Shown here: positions 7,299-15,838 of the stretch, one piece after another | Layout: each line of letters begins with the position of its first letter | Numbering within the stretch: position 1 is the stretch's first letter | From: Niveispirillum sp943370215 | Lineage (GTDB): Bacteria > Pseudomonadota > Alphaproteobacteria > Azospirillales > Azospirillaceae | DNA: 64,000 nucleotides | NCBI GenBank assembly: GCA_943370215.1 | Contig: CALRQC020000011.1 | Coordinates: forward strand, 1 to 64,000 | Direction of reading: 5' to 3' | Position numbers and translations under genes: made by a program | Notes under the pieces: generated by a model | Seen by the model: the letters and a program-made list of their open reading frames with translations, nothing else | What the model was told of the DNA's origin: nothing | Database searches by the model: none

Positions 7299-9605
7299 AT
7301 GGATCTGTCCACCCTCTTGGCGAACGCCCCCTTACTGGTGTCGTTCGATATTTTCGATACGCTGCTGCTTCGCCGGGTGGAACCGCCGACAGTGCTGTTT
7401 GAACAGGTGGGAGAGGCGGCGCTGGTTGCCGGACTGCTGCCCGACACCCTCTGCCCTGCCTTGTTCCGGCTGGCCCGGCAGGAAGCAGAACGGCGGGCCA
7501 GAGCGCGGCGTTCCGGGAGAGAGGTCAATCTGGCCGACATCTATGCCGAGTTGGGGGTTGGCGATCCGATAGCACTGGCCGCGCTGGAACTGACGGTAGA
7601 ACAGCGGGCGGTCTTCGCCAACCCGCTGCTGATGCCGGTGCTGGAGGGTTTGAGCCGGGCCGGCATCCCCGTCGTGCTGCTCTCCGACATGTATCTGGCG
7701 CCAATGGATCTGACCCGGCTGCTGTCAGGGGCAGGCATTGGGCCTGACCTATATCGCCGGCTCTATGTCTCCAATGCAGAGGGGGTTTCAAAGGCGGGGG
7801 GCGGGCTGTTCAGCCGGCTGCTGACTGACCACCCACAGATCCCGCCTGACCGTATCCTGCATCTGGGCGACGATCCGCTGGGCGACGTGGCCATGGCCAC
7901 GGCGGCAGGCCTGCACGCCATCCATTATGTGCCGGGGCCAGGGCTGGCCCGGCTGCGGGAACGCGAACGGGCGGTGGCGGGGCTGGGTGCGCCGATGGAG
8001 GGGCTTCCCCCCCGCCGGGCCGCCGCTTTGGCCGGACGGGCGGATGCGGCGGCGGCGGCGGCGGCACTGGAATTCGGCGCCCTGGTGCTGGGCCCGGCCG
8101 TGGCTGAATATTGCCGCTGGGTGGTCGCGCAATGCCGGCGTCAGGGCATCACCCATATCCTGCCGCTGATGCGGGAGGCAGCCCTGTTCGCCCCCCTGCT
8201 GGAGGAATGTATACGCCAGACTGGCGGGGGCCTGACGGTTGCGCCTGTTTACGTTTCTCGTCAGGCGCTGCTGCCGCTGGAACAGGCCGCAATGAATACC
8301 GCCACCGCCCGGCGCCTGCTGGGCACCCGGCCCCATCTGCCTTGGGACCGGCTGCTGCAACAGGCCGGTGGCAGCGTGCCGGCTGACCTCCGCCCCTGGG
8401 CAGGGCTGACCCTGGAACAATTGCTGGCAACAGACGCCGCCGGGCCAGCCCTGGCCCTGTTTGACGATCCCGCCCTGCAGGCCCGCGCCGCTGCACAGGC
8501 CGCAGAAACCCGGGCTCTGCTGCTGGATTACCTGGCCCCAATGCTGGGCTCGGGACCGGTGGCCCTGGTCGATCTGGGCGCGCGGGGCAGCACGCCAGCC
8601 GCCCTGGTACGGCTGTTGCCGGACGGGCGGCAACGCTGCCGGATCTTCCTGGCATATGCGGTGGCCGACATTGCCCAGCCACTGGCGGATGGCATCAGCA
8701 TCCAGGTCTTCGCCGGGCACGACGCAGCAGGCCAGACCCTGGGCCGCATCCTTTACCGCAGTCCGCAGCCCCTGGAACGGGTGCTGACAGGGCTGCATGG
8801 CACCACGCTGGGCTATCGCCGTCGGCCGGATGGCGGGGTGGAACCGATGCTGGCCGATCCACCGGCCACAGGCAGGGAACGACATCTGCTAGATCTGTTG
8901 CAACACGGTATCCGCCGCTATGCCGACATGATGACGGCCGCCTATCCGGCGGACAGTCCGCCCGCATCCGGCTTTGCCGCCCTGCTCCCCCTCACCGCCG
9001 CCCTGTTGCGACCCACAGAGCCGGAGGCAACCCTGCTGGGCGGCCTGGCCTATGATCAGAATGACGGAACGGAAGGGGAGCGGGTAATCTGCGACGCCAC
9101 TGCCCTGGAAACGGTACGCCCATTGGCCAAGGATCAGGTGGAAGGGCCGACCCTGGCCCTGGCCATGGGCCTGCGCCCGGCGCTGGCCCCCTGGCCGCAG
9201 GGGGCACTGACGCTGCTGGACCCCGGTATTTTCCAGCGGCCGGCTGACCGGTTGGGGCTGGAAGCCGGGCACGGCCCCGTCTGCCGTGCGCTGGTCGCCC
9301 GGCTGGTGCAACAAGGTGTCACCCGCTTTGGTATTCTCGCTGTGGGGGGCGATGGTGGCATGGGGCCGGATTTCATCCGCCACGCGCGGGAGGCGGGGCT
9401 GGAGCCGGCGGCCTATGCCGACCTGATGGCGCATCTGACCCCGCCCCCTTTGTTCCATGGCGTGCCGGTGCAACCGATGGCGACGATGCGAAGGGCCGGC
9501 CTGCCCCTGGTTCTGGTGACTCTGGGCTATGCCAACCAGTTAACCGCACTGATGTGCGAAGGGCCGGGGACGCCGCCGCCCCTCATCAGCCTGGGGCGGG
9601 GGTGA
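7299..9605 (+). CDS. Large HAD-superfamily hydrolase (COG5610-like), glycan-associated
   Basis: This 769-residue protein begins with a HAD domain. Motif I is VSFDIFDTLL (about residues 14-23), motif II VVLLSDMYLA, and the acidic motif RILHLGDDPLGDVAMATAAG. A long C-terminal region follows in which I recognise no catalytic motif. The architecture fits the COG5610 predicted hydrolases often encoded with glycosyltransferases for surface polysaccharide or flagellin modification. I take ATG 7299 because the HAD fold starts immediately after it. An upstream TTG at 7227 would add 24 residues that resemble no fold. It converges with a glycosyltransferase gene, overlapping by 20 bases at the 3' ends. 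The substrate is unknown. Confidence 0.8.
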   Translation: MDLSTLLANAPLLVSFDIFDTLLLRRVEPPTVLFEQVGEAALVAGLLPDTLCPALFRLARQEAERRARARRSGREVNLADIYAELGVGDPIALAALELTVEQRAVFANPLLMPVLEGLSRAGIPVVLLSDMYLAPMDLTRLLSGAGIGPDLYRRLYVSNAEGVSKAGGGLFSRLLTDHPQIPPDRILHLGDDPLGDVAMATAAGLHAIHYVPGPGLARLRERERAVAGLGAPMEGLPPRRAAALAGRADAAAAAAALEFGALVLGPAVAEYCRWVVAQCRRQGITHILPLMREAALFAPLLEECIRQTGGGLTVAPVYVSRQALLPLEQAAMNTATARRLLGTRPHLPWDRLLQQAGGSVPADLRPWAGLTLEQLLATDAAGPALALFDDPALQARAAAQAAETRALLLDYLAPMLGSGPVALVDLGARGSTPAALVRLLPDGRQRCRIFLAYAVADIAQPLADGISIQVFAGHDAAGQTLGRILYRSPQPLERVLTGLHGTTLGYRRRPDGGVEPMLADPPATGRERHLLDLLQHGIRRYADMMTAAYPADSPPASGFAALLPLTAALLRPTEPEATLLGGLAYDQNDGTEGERVICDATALETVRPLAKDQVEGPTLALAMGLRPALAPWPQGALTLLDPGIFQRPADRLGLEAGHGPVCRALVARLVQQGVTRFGILAVGGDGGMGPDFIRHAREAGLEPAAYADLMAHLTPPPLFHGVPVQPMATMRRAGLPLVLVTLGYANQLTALMCEGPGTPPPLISLGRG

Positions 9606-11673
9606 GGCCGGCCACCTCCTCCGATTGCCGTGCAGCGATATAGGGATAGGCATTCAGGATATGGGCTGGCAACACTGCCCCCCCGCGCAGCGCGCGCAGA
9701 ATGTCGGAGACATATTGCGCGGCAATGATAATGGTGGCATCGGCCATCTCAGCCGCAGCGATATCCTGGGGCCGTGACAGGGGCAGGCCCCGCATCGTCC
9801 CCTGGCAACGGCTGTCCAGGAAGCCCCTCAGGCGGGCACGGGCAGCATCTGGCAAACCGTCATGCACCCGTTCCCCCCCTTGCCCTGCCCCATAGAGCCA
9901 GACCGGCCCCGTCCCCGGCAGAGCCTCGAAATCAACCGCGCGCCAGAGGAAAGGGATGCTGGCCGCCAGCACAGGATCAAGATCGTTCAGCCCGGTGAGG
10001 CGGGGCGGCTGCGCGCCCTTCCCCCCTGGCACCGGCTGTTCAGGCCAGGGGAGCAGCCGCCCAACCCGCCTGACGCAAAACGGGGGTGGCTGCACCAGAC
10101 GCAGGCTGGGCACTGGGATTTTCACCAGCCCGCCCTGTGCTGCCAGTGCGGGGGCGAGGTTGAGCGCCAGATCCAGCCAGTCATCCGCCGGGACCGGATT
10201 ATCGCCCTGGCCAGACAGTTCCCGCAGCTGTTCCACCCGGCAGCCCAGACCGGCAGCGCGCAGACAGGCCAATTCCAGCCGGCGATCTTCTGGTGGCACC
10301 AGGGGCAGCGGTGGCGGCAAGGTCCGGTCTTCCGCCGGATCAATGGGAAAGCCTTGCTCCCCCGTCCCACGCGGCCAGAGGCCCGCAGCCAACCCGATGC
10401 CTGTTTGATCAGTAGCTTCCAGCAGCCCCGCCAAATGGCCCGGATGCCAGGCCACCCCCTCCGGCAGGATGGCCAGCATCTCCACCCCCGCCAGCGCTGC
10501 CAGCAACCCCGTCAACCCCGCCGGTCCATCCAGCCATTGCAACGCCAGCCCGGCGGGAACGGATGCCGGTATATCCCCCACCGGCACCAGGGCCGTAACC
10601 GCCAGCCCATCCCCCGTCTGGGCAGCAAGTTGCGCCAGACGCGCATCCAGATCGCCACCCGGTGGCAATAGCACAGCCACACGCGATGACCGGGGCCGGG
10701 CGGGCCGCCGCGTCAGGTCGGCCAGCAAATCCGGCAGCGGTTCCAGCAACACTTCCAGACAGAGCGCGCGGTTGAAGATTTCCTGCGCTGCACCGGCCAT
10801 GGCACGCGCCTGGACCGGATGGGCCTGCACCCAAGCCACCCGCTCCAGGATATCGGCGGCCATCGCCTCTTCCCCCCCCTGGTGATCGACATAGAGCACC
10901 GTATCGGCGAACCATTGCTCGATAAAGGGATGGCGGTCGGCGATGATGACAGCCCCCGCCGCCGCCAGTTCGAACAGCCGCATGTTGGGCACAGCGTCGG
11001 CCCGATGCGCCGGCAGATGCAGACAAAGCCCCATACCCCAATGATGCGCGGCGGCGACCACCGCCTTCCCATCGAAGGGGAGTGGCCCCTGATAAGCCCC
11101 CGGCAAGTGGGACCAGCGTTCCGCTCCACCATGCAACGCCAGCACGCCCGCTGCCGCCAGACGGCCCAGCAGGGTGGGATAGCGCCGCCCATCCCAGTTG
11201 GAACCGACATAAAACAGCCGGCTGTACGGCCCCGGCGCGGGGGCGAGATGGGATCGGGGGGAACTGACATGGAAAGGCAGCGTCAGCGGATCGCGCCCCA
11301 CCAGCGCCATCCGCCCACTGAGATGGGCCGCCAGACCGGCACCGGAAACCAGATAGGCATCATGGGTCAGTTCGAACGCCCGTCCATGATGATAGGCCGT
11401 GTCACTGCCTGCCGCGATCAGGGCTGGCGGATTCCAGTAGCAGGCGAGCCAGGGATGCGCCGTCAGTTTGGGTGTGGCCTGCGGATGCAGGCACAATACT
11501 GCGTCCGGGTCCATCGCCGCCACCCCGGCGGCGCGGCTATGGATGGCAGCCTGCCACCCCATGCCCGCCATGGCACGCCCCAGGCGCAACGCCAGTTCCT
11601 GCTCTGCCAGGGGCCGAGCCGGATCAAACGGATTGAACAGCGCCAGACGCAGCCCTGTGCGACATGTGACCAT
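9586..11673 (-). CDS. CgeB-like glycosyltransferase with extra C-terminal domain
   Basis: The product has 695 residues. The N-terminal half looks like a GT-B glycosyltransferase of the CgeB/Glyco_trans_1_2 type, with RLFYVGSNWDGRRY and, near residues 228-246, VPNMRLFELAAAGAVIIAD, the usual nucleotide-sugar-binding segment. The C-terminal part holds a Rossmann-like strand VWLYGAGQGGERV and a segment LRGFLDSRCQGTMRGLPL. Such tails follow sugar-modifying domains in polysaccharide loci. There is no signal peptide or membrane helix, so it is cytoplasmic. Start ATG 11673 has only a weak ribosome site. Pairing with the convergent COG5610-type HAD protein suggests a shared role in glycan decoration. 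Donor and acceptor are unknown. Confidence 0.78.
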   Translation of the reverse strand: MVTCRTGLRLALFNPFDPARPLAEQELALRLGRAMAGMGWQAAIHSRAAGVAAMDPDAVLCLHPQATPKLTAHPWLACYWNPPALIAAGSDTAYHHGRAFELTHDAYLVSGAGLAAHLSGRMALVGRDPLTLPFHVSSPRSHLAPAPGPYSRLFYVGSNWDGRRYPTLLGRLAAAGVLALHGGAERWSHLPGAYQGPLPFDGKAVVAAAHHWGMGLCLHLPAHRADAVPNMRLFELAAAGAVIIADRHPFIEQWFADTVLYVDHQGGEEAMAADILERVAWVQAHPVQARAMAGAAQEIFNRALCLEVLLEPLPDLLADLTRRPARPRSSRVAVLLPPGGDLDARLAQLAAQTGDGLAVTALVPVGDIPASVPAGLALQWLDGPAGLTGLLAALAGVEMLAILPEGVAWHPGHLAGLLEATDQTGIGLAAGLWPRGTGEQGFPIDPAEDRTLPPPLPLVPPEDRRLELACLRAAGLGCRVEQLRELSGQGDNPVPADDWLDLALNLAPALAAQGGLVKIPVPSLRLVQPPPFCVRRVGRLLPWPEQPVPGGKGAQPPRLTGLNDLDPVLAASIPFLWRAVDFEALPGTGPVWLYGAGQGGERVHDGLPDAARARLRGFLDSRCQGTMRGLPLSRPQDIAAAEMADATIIIAAQYVSDILRALRGGAVLPAHILNAYPYIAARQSEEVAGLTPAPG

Positions 11674-11925
11674 GGTTCAACCACCACCCCGTCGGTGCCG
11701 CCCGGCCCTTCCCCTGATCGCCATCCCCCTGATCATGCCGCGCACCGCCTGTTCCCCCGTCGACACATGCCCCAACTGATCGGGCAGACGACACCAGGGG
11801 CCAATTTATACGAGCCCTCGCCCTTTCGATACCGTCGATGGGGCGCCTGCGGCATAGCCGAACCGGTAGAGGCCGCGCTGGCAATTGAACCCCAATGATA
11901 GGTCCAATCTTGCTGGGGAGAGGTA

Positions 11926-12474
11926 TCAGCCTTGGCCCCCATCCCCGCCGCCGGGCCGGAAGGCAAGGCAGACCGATGGATGGGTTTCCAGCCGGGCCGC
12001 ACCGATCAGATCCAGACAATAGGGGATGGCGGGAAACACAGCCTTCAGGCACAGGTCTATCGCCGATGGTTTGCCCGGCAGGTTGATGATCAGCGACCGG
12101 CCGCGCAGGCCGGCCGTCTGGCGCGACAGGATGGCGGTGGGCACCTGCTTCAGGCTTTCCATCCGCATCAATTCACCAAAACCCGGCAACAGCCGGTCAC
12201 AGACCGCCTCTGTCGCTTCCGGGGTCACATCGCGCAGGGCGGGACCGGTGCCGCCGGTGGTCACCACCAGACAACAGCCATCATGATCGCAAAGCCCGGC
12301 CAGCACCGCCTCGATCGCCGGGGCTTCATCGGGGACGCAGCGCCGCAGCGCCTCAAACGGGGTGGACAGGATGGCGCGCAGGCTCGCTTCCACCGCCGGG
12401 CCCCCTTTATCCTCATAAATCCCCCGGCTGGCCCGGTCGGAAATGGTCAGGATGCCGATACGGGGTTGGCTCAT
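11926..12474 (-). CDS. mog: Molybdopterin adenylyltransferase
   Basis: This enzyme adenylylates molybdopterin in the last steps of molybdenum cofactor synthesis. The 182-residue product shows the MoaB/Mog fold signatures IGILTISDRASRGIYEDKGG at the start, VVTTGGTGPALRDVTPEAT in the middle and IINLPGKPSAIDLC near the end. ATG 12474 is chosen because AGGAG lies 7 bases upstream. ATG 12480 is too close to it. The cofactor is needed by MsrP, encoded about 9 kb away. The gene is not obviously in an operon: the upstream TonB receptor gene ends with a strong hairpin between them. Confidence 0.93.
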   Translation of the reverse strand: MSQPRIGILTISDRASRGIYEDKGGPAVEASLRAILSTPFEALRRCVPDEAPAIEAVLAGLCDHDGCCLVVTTGGTGPALRDVTPEATEAVCDRLLPGFGELMRMESLKQVPTAILSRQTAGLRGRSLIINLPGKPSAIDLCLKAVFPAIPYCLDLIGAARLETHPSVCLAFRPGGGDGGQG

Positions 12475-12537
12475 CTTCATACTCCTGGGGCAAAACGGCC
12501 GGGAGTGGCCGGCCGCACTGACCCTACCCATGACAGA

Positions 12538-12569
12538 ATTGACCCGCCGCCACATTGCGGCGGGTCAAT
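12538..12569 (-). terminator. Hairpin after the TonB receptor gene
   Basis: Perfect 13-base arms ATTGACCCGCCGC (12538-12550) and GCGGCGGGTCAAT (12557-12569) surround a 6-base loop. It begins about 13 bases past the receptor stop on the minus strand and is followed by TTCTGTC, a weak U-tract. It probably separates the receptor transcript from mog. Confidence 0.65.
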
Positions 12570-12581
12570 CCCGGCCCTGGA

Positions 12582-14615
12582 TCAGAAGCGCAGGTTCACC
12601 GTGCCATAGAAGGCGCGGCCATCGCCGGGCGAATGCAGGCTCTGCGCCCCATCCCACCAGACATATTCATAATCCGTGTCCGTCAGGTTCTTGACCTGCA
12701 AGGACAGGTCGACGCTGTCATTCAGCCGATAGGTGATTTCAGCGGCCAGCAGCACATAATCCCCGAATTTGCCGGTGCTGTTGGTCTGTTCCAGATAATA
12801 ACGGCTCTGGCCATTGGCAGAGAGGGACAGGGTGATATCGTCCGCCGCCTGCACATCGATCCCACCAGAGAACAGCCGTGCCGGGATATGGTCAATGCGC
12901 TTGCCCCGGCTGGCGGGGTTGGCCGGGTCCGGCGTTTCAATCACCGCCCGCTGCCAGGCCATGGCCATCCAGAATTCCAGCCAGCCCAGCGGGCGGAGAT
13001 TGACCTGGGCATCCACCCCTTCCCGCTTGGTGCCGCCCAGATTGTCGAAATCGCCCAGCGGGTCGTTCAGCTTGCGCTTCACCTCCCCCGTCGCCGTCTG
13101 CTGCCAATAGGCCAGCCGGCTTTCCAGCCAGCGGGCCGGGGCATATTTCACCCCCGTTTCCCAGCCTTCATTGGTGGAGGGTGCCAGATCGGTCACGCGC
13201 GGCGGGATTTTATAGGCACCCGATCCGGCACCGATCTGGAAGGTCCGGCCCCAATTGGCATAAAGCGTCACCCCGCCGCCGGCCGCCAGGGCGGCGCTGA
13301 TCTTCGGCTGGTCGATGCTGCCATAATCATTGACGCTGTAATCGCGCCCGGTCAGCCCGTCATGGAAATCACCTTCCACCTTGTCCACCCGATAGGCGGG
13401 CACGATGGTCAGATAATCGGTGGGCTGGATCACCGCCTGCACATAGGCGCCATAGACATCCAGATCGAATGTCTGGTCACGGGTCTGGCGCACCCGCTGG
13501 CGCCGCAGCGTCTGGAAACGCAGGCTTTCATTATCCTGAATCTGGAAATCGCCGCCGGCTTCCAGCATCACGCTGTGCAGGCCGATATCCGGCAGATGGT
13601 AATGGATGGCGGCGATGCCGCCCCATTGCCATTCATCGGCCACCCGTTCCTGCTGGGCGACATTGGCTGAATATTGCACCCAGCGTTCATCCTTCAGCCG
13701 GTTGACATAGGCCTTGGCGGTGGCCCCCAAATGGTCACCCAGGTCAAGGTCCAGATGCAGGCTGGCCTGCGCCGTCTCCCGCTCCCCCTTGTCGCTGTCG
13801 GAGAAACGATAGGATTGGGAGGGATTGCTGGCCGCGTCCGCCCGCGTCAGATAGCCCGGCTCCTGCGCCTCATGGCGGCCATAGCGGATGCTGGCGCCGA
13901 TGCGGCTGTCACCATCGCCCAGACGGTAGAACCATTTCGCCGCCGCCGCCCCGCGTTCGGCCTTGCCGTGGTCGCGGTAACCATCGGTATGGCGGAAGGC
14001 GGCCATATAATTCTGGCTCAGCCGGTCGCCCTCAAAACCGGCCACGCTTTGCAGGTCAATGGTGCCGAAACTGCCGACAGTGGCGCGGGCGCGGCGGTAA
14101 TTGCCACCGGTCAGGGTGCGCATATCGGCACTGCCAGCGATGGCGTTCAGACCCCAGCGCGGATCATTGGTACCACGCACGGTTTCAATGGATGCCAGTT
14201 CCAACGGGAACACGGCATCGATGAAGGGCATATTGCCATCATTGCTGTTGCTGGGAATGCCATCAATCAGCAGCTTCACGGCATTGATCTCCCCCTCCCC
14301 GTTGAAGCCCCGGAAGGAAAATTTGCCGGATGTGGTGCCCTGGTTGAAATCGGTCAACAGCACACCGGGCATCCGGCCCAGCAATTCCCAGCTATTATCC
14401 ACGATCTGCCGTTCAAGCTGGTCAGCACCCAGCAGATCGACAGAGCTGTAAAGATTGCTGCTGGAACGCGCCATGCGCTGCGCCGTGACCACCACCTCAC
14501 CGATGGTGAAGCTGGAATCGGCGCTCTGCGCCACGGCAGCGCCAGCCACCGCCAAAGACAGGGCGAACGCCGAGCCGCAGCCCAGCAGGGTGGCGCGGGG
14601 GGACGGGTTTTTCAT
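12582..14615 (-). CDS. TonB-dependent outer-membrane receptor
   Basis: The 677-residue protein has a signal peptide (MKNPSPRATLLGCGSAFALS, cleavage near AVAQS). A TonB-box-like segment IGEVVVTAQRMARSS follows, then a plug domain with ADQLERQIVDNSWELLGRMPGV and IETVRGTNDPRWGLNAIAG. A beta-barrel ends in the aromatic C-terminus GTVNLRF. It should import a metal chelate or other substrate across the outer membrane using TonB energy. The ligand cannot be read from the sequence. The gene upstream on the same strand encodes a DUF2946 protein, a pairing often seen with copper-type receptors, so copper is a reasonable guess only. Confidence 0.9.
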   Translation of the reverse strand: MKNPSPRATLLGCGSAFALSLAVAGAAVAQSADSSFTIGEVVVTAQRMARSSSNLYSSVDLLGADQLERQIVDNSWELLGRMPGVLLTDFNQGTTSGKFSFRGFNGEGEINAVKLLIDGIPSNSNDGNMPFIDAVFPLELASIETVRGTNDPRWGLNAIAGSADMRTLTGGNYRRARATVGSFGTIDLQSVAGFEGDRLSQNYMAAFRHTDGYRDHGKAERGAAAAKWFYRLGDGDSRIGASIRYGRHEAQEPGYLTRADAASNPSQSYRFSDSDKGERETAQASLHLDLDLGDHLGATAKAYVNRLKDERWVQYSANVAQQERVADEWQWGGIAAIHYHLPDIGLHSVMLEAGGDFQIQDNESLRFQTLRRQRVRQTRDQTFDLDVYGAYVQAVIQPTDYLTIVPAYRVDKVEGDFHDGLTGRDYSVNDYGSIDQPKISAALAAGGGVTLYANWGRTFQIGAGSGAYKIPPRVTDLAPSTNEGWETGVKYAPARWLESRLAYWQQTATGEVKRKLNDPLGDFDNLGGTKREGVDAQVNLRPLGWLEFWMAMAWQRAVIETPDPANPASRGKRIDHIPARLFSGGIDVQAADDITLSLSANGQSRYYLEQTNSTGKFGDYVLLAAEITYRLNDSVDLSLQVKNLTDTDYEYVWWDGAQSLHSPGDGRAFYGTVNLRF

Positions 14616-14717
14616 GATGTCAACTCGGGTGGTTATGGTCCGGAACAGGCGTGCAAGCCCGCCCGGCGGCCCGGCTTTCGCCGGCCGTGTGATGGAATTC
14701 AGATGGCTATTGACGGA

Positions 14718-15068
14718 TCAGGCGATCGGCCCGGCCGGCGGTCCCCGCGCCAACCGGTGGCCCAGCGGGGCCGGATGCACCAGCACCGCCGCCGCCACCC
14801 GCAGCAGCCGGACAGGCTGCCAGATTGTGGCAGGGGCCGGGGCCGCCATTGGCGATGGGGCGATGAAGGCCTGCCCGATGACCAGGGCAAAGGGGCAGGC
14901 AGCGGCCATGGCGGCCCCATCGCCACCGGTGCCGTCGCCCTGACCGGGCACCGTCCCACGGCAGATCACCAGCCCCGGCCCGCCCGCCGCCCAGCCAGCC
15001 AGATCCGGCATCATCCCGATGGGGATGATCAGCCGGAACAGCAGGATCAGCAGAAGCAAAGGACGCAT
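14718..15068 (-). CDS. DUF2946 family protein
   Basis: This 116-residue protein starts with a hydrophobic helix (MRPLLLLILLFRLIIPIGMM). It carries the DUF2946-like elements GLVICRGT and ACPFALVIGQA and ends with RGPPAGPIA, close to the usual family C-terminus. It is probably exported or membrane-anchored. The Cys and Met positions (IC, CPF, MM) could bind metal, but no function is established. It lies about 100 bases upstream of the TonB receptor on the same strand, so the two probably share a transcript. The family call is by resemblance, and other frames overlap the region, so confidence is moderate. Confidence 0.65.
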   Translation of the reverse strand: MRPLLLLILLFRLIIPIGMMPDLAGWAAGGPGLVICRGTVPGQGDGTGGDGAAMAAACPFALVIGQAFIAPSPMAAPAPATIWQPVRLLRVAAAVLVHPAPLGHRLARGPPAGPIA

Positions 15069-15167
15069 CGCCGGCGGGGCCTGGGGTTAGGGGGAAGGAA
15101 ATGGATGTTGGCGCAGCCATCTGCGCCCGGATTGCCCCATCAATGGCAGATAAAACACCCCAAGATG

Positions 15168-15181
15168 TTGATCCAGGTCAA
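15168..15181 (+). promoter_or_regulatory. FNR/NnrR/DNR-type operator upstream of norC
   Basis: TTGATCCAGGTCAA is a near-perfect TTGAT-N4-(A/G)TCAA dyad, the site of FNR/CRP-family regulators. NnrR and DNR use it to activate nitric oxide reductase genes when NO is present. It lies 163 bases before the norC start, so a class II promoter would start near 15216 and leave a leader of about 130 bases. Confidence 0.8.
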
Positions 15182-15343
15182 GTTTCTTCAGCTAAGAAGA
15201 CCGGATCAGCCTCCCCGACAATAGCGGGCATTGCCGGGGCAAACGCCCGCCTGTTTGCGCCGTGGCAACGTTCGCTGCCATTAAAGCCCGTAGCTGTGAC
15301 CGCGACACCTGCCTTCTATGGACCAGCAAGGGGAGCGCACAGC

Positions 15344-15826
15344 ATGTCGTCAACCCATGAACCGCATCGGCCACCGGTCGAGCGATTCAGCAAATCAGCC
15401 GCCCGAAACATATTTTACGGCGGGTCGGTCTTCTTCTTCGCCATCTTCATCGGCCTGACCGCGCAGAGCCATTGGCACATCCTCACCAAATCGACCGACG
15501 AGGCGACGATGAGCGCCGGCGTGCTGCGCGGCAAGCATGTCTGGGAAAAGAATGCCTGCGTCAATTGCCATTCAATTCTGGGCGAAGGTGCCTATTTCGC
15601 CCCGGAACTGGGCAATGTCTGGGTCCGTTTTGGCGGCCGCACCGATCCCCAGACAGCCCGTGAAGGGCTGATCGCCTGGATGCAGTCCCAACCGTCCGGC
15701 ATCGAGGGGCGGCGCCAGATGCCGCAATTCCATCTCAGCGACCAGGAACTCAACGATCTCGTCGATTTCCTGGAATGGACCAGCCGCATCAACACCCAGG
15801 GCTGGCCGCCCAACGATGCGGGTTGA
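15344..15826 (+). CDS. norC: Nitric oxide reductase cytochrome c subunit
   Basis: NorC is the membrane-anchored c-type cytochrome that passes electrons to NorB for reduction of 2 NO to N2O. The 160-residue product has an N-terminal transmembrane anchor (NIFYGGSVFFFAIFIGLTA) and the haem-binding CVNCH at residues 72-76. RRQMPQFHLSDQ carries the likely axial methionine. ATG 15344 is preceded by AAGGGGAG with an 8-base spacer. Upstream in-frame starts would place extra residues before a normal NorC start. It leads the norCBQD operon, about 160 bases downstream of an FNR/NnrR-type box. Confidence 0.96.
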   Translation: MSSTHEPHRPPVERFSKSAARNIFYGGSVFFFAIFIGLTAQSHWHILTKSTDEATMSAGVLRGKHVWEKNACVNCHSILGEGAYFAPELGNVWVRFGGRTDPQTAREGLIAWMQSQPSGIEGRRQMPQFHLSDQELNDLVDFLEWTSRINTQGWPPNDAG

Positions 15827-15838
15827 GGAGGGCTGATC

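Noticed and set aside
13674..15224. A 516-codon plus-strand frame opposite the TonB receptor and DUF2946 genes
   Set aside because: It is antisense to a receptor with signal peptide, plug and barrel end. The translation has no family features.
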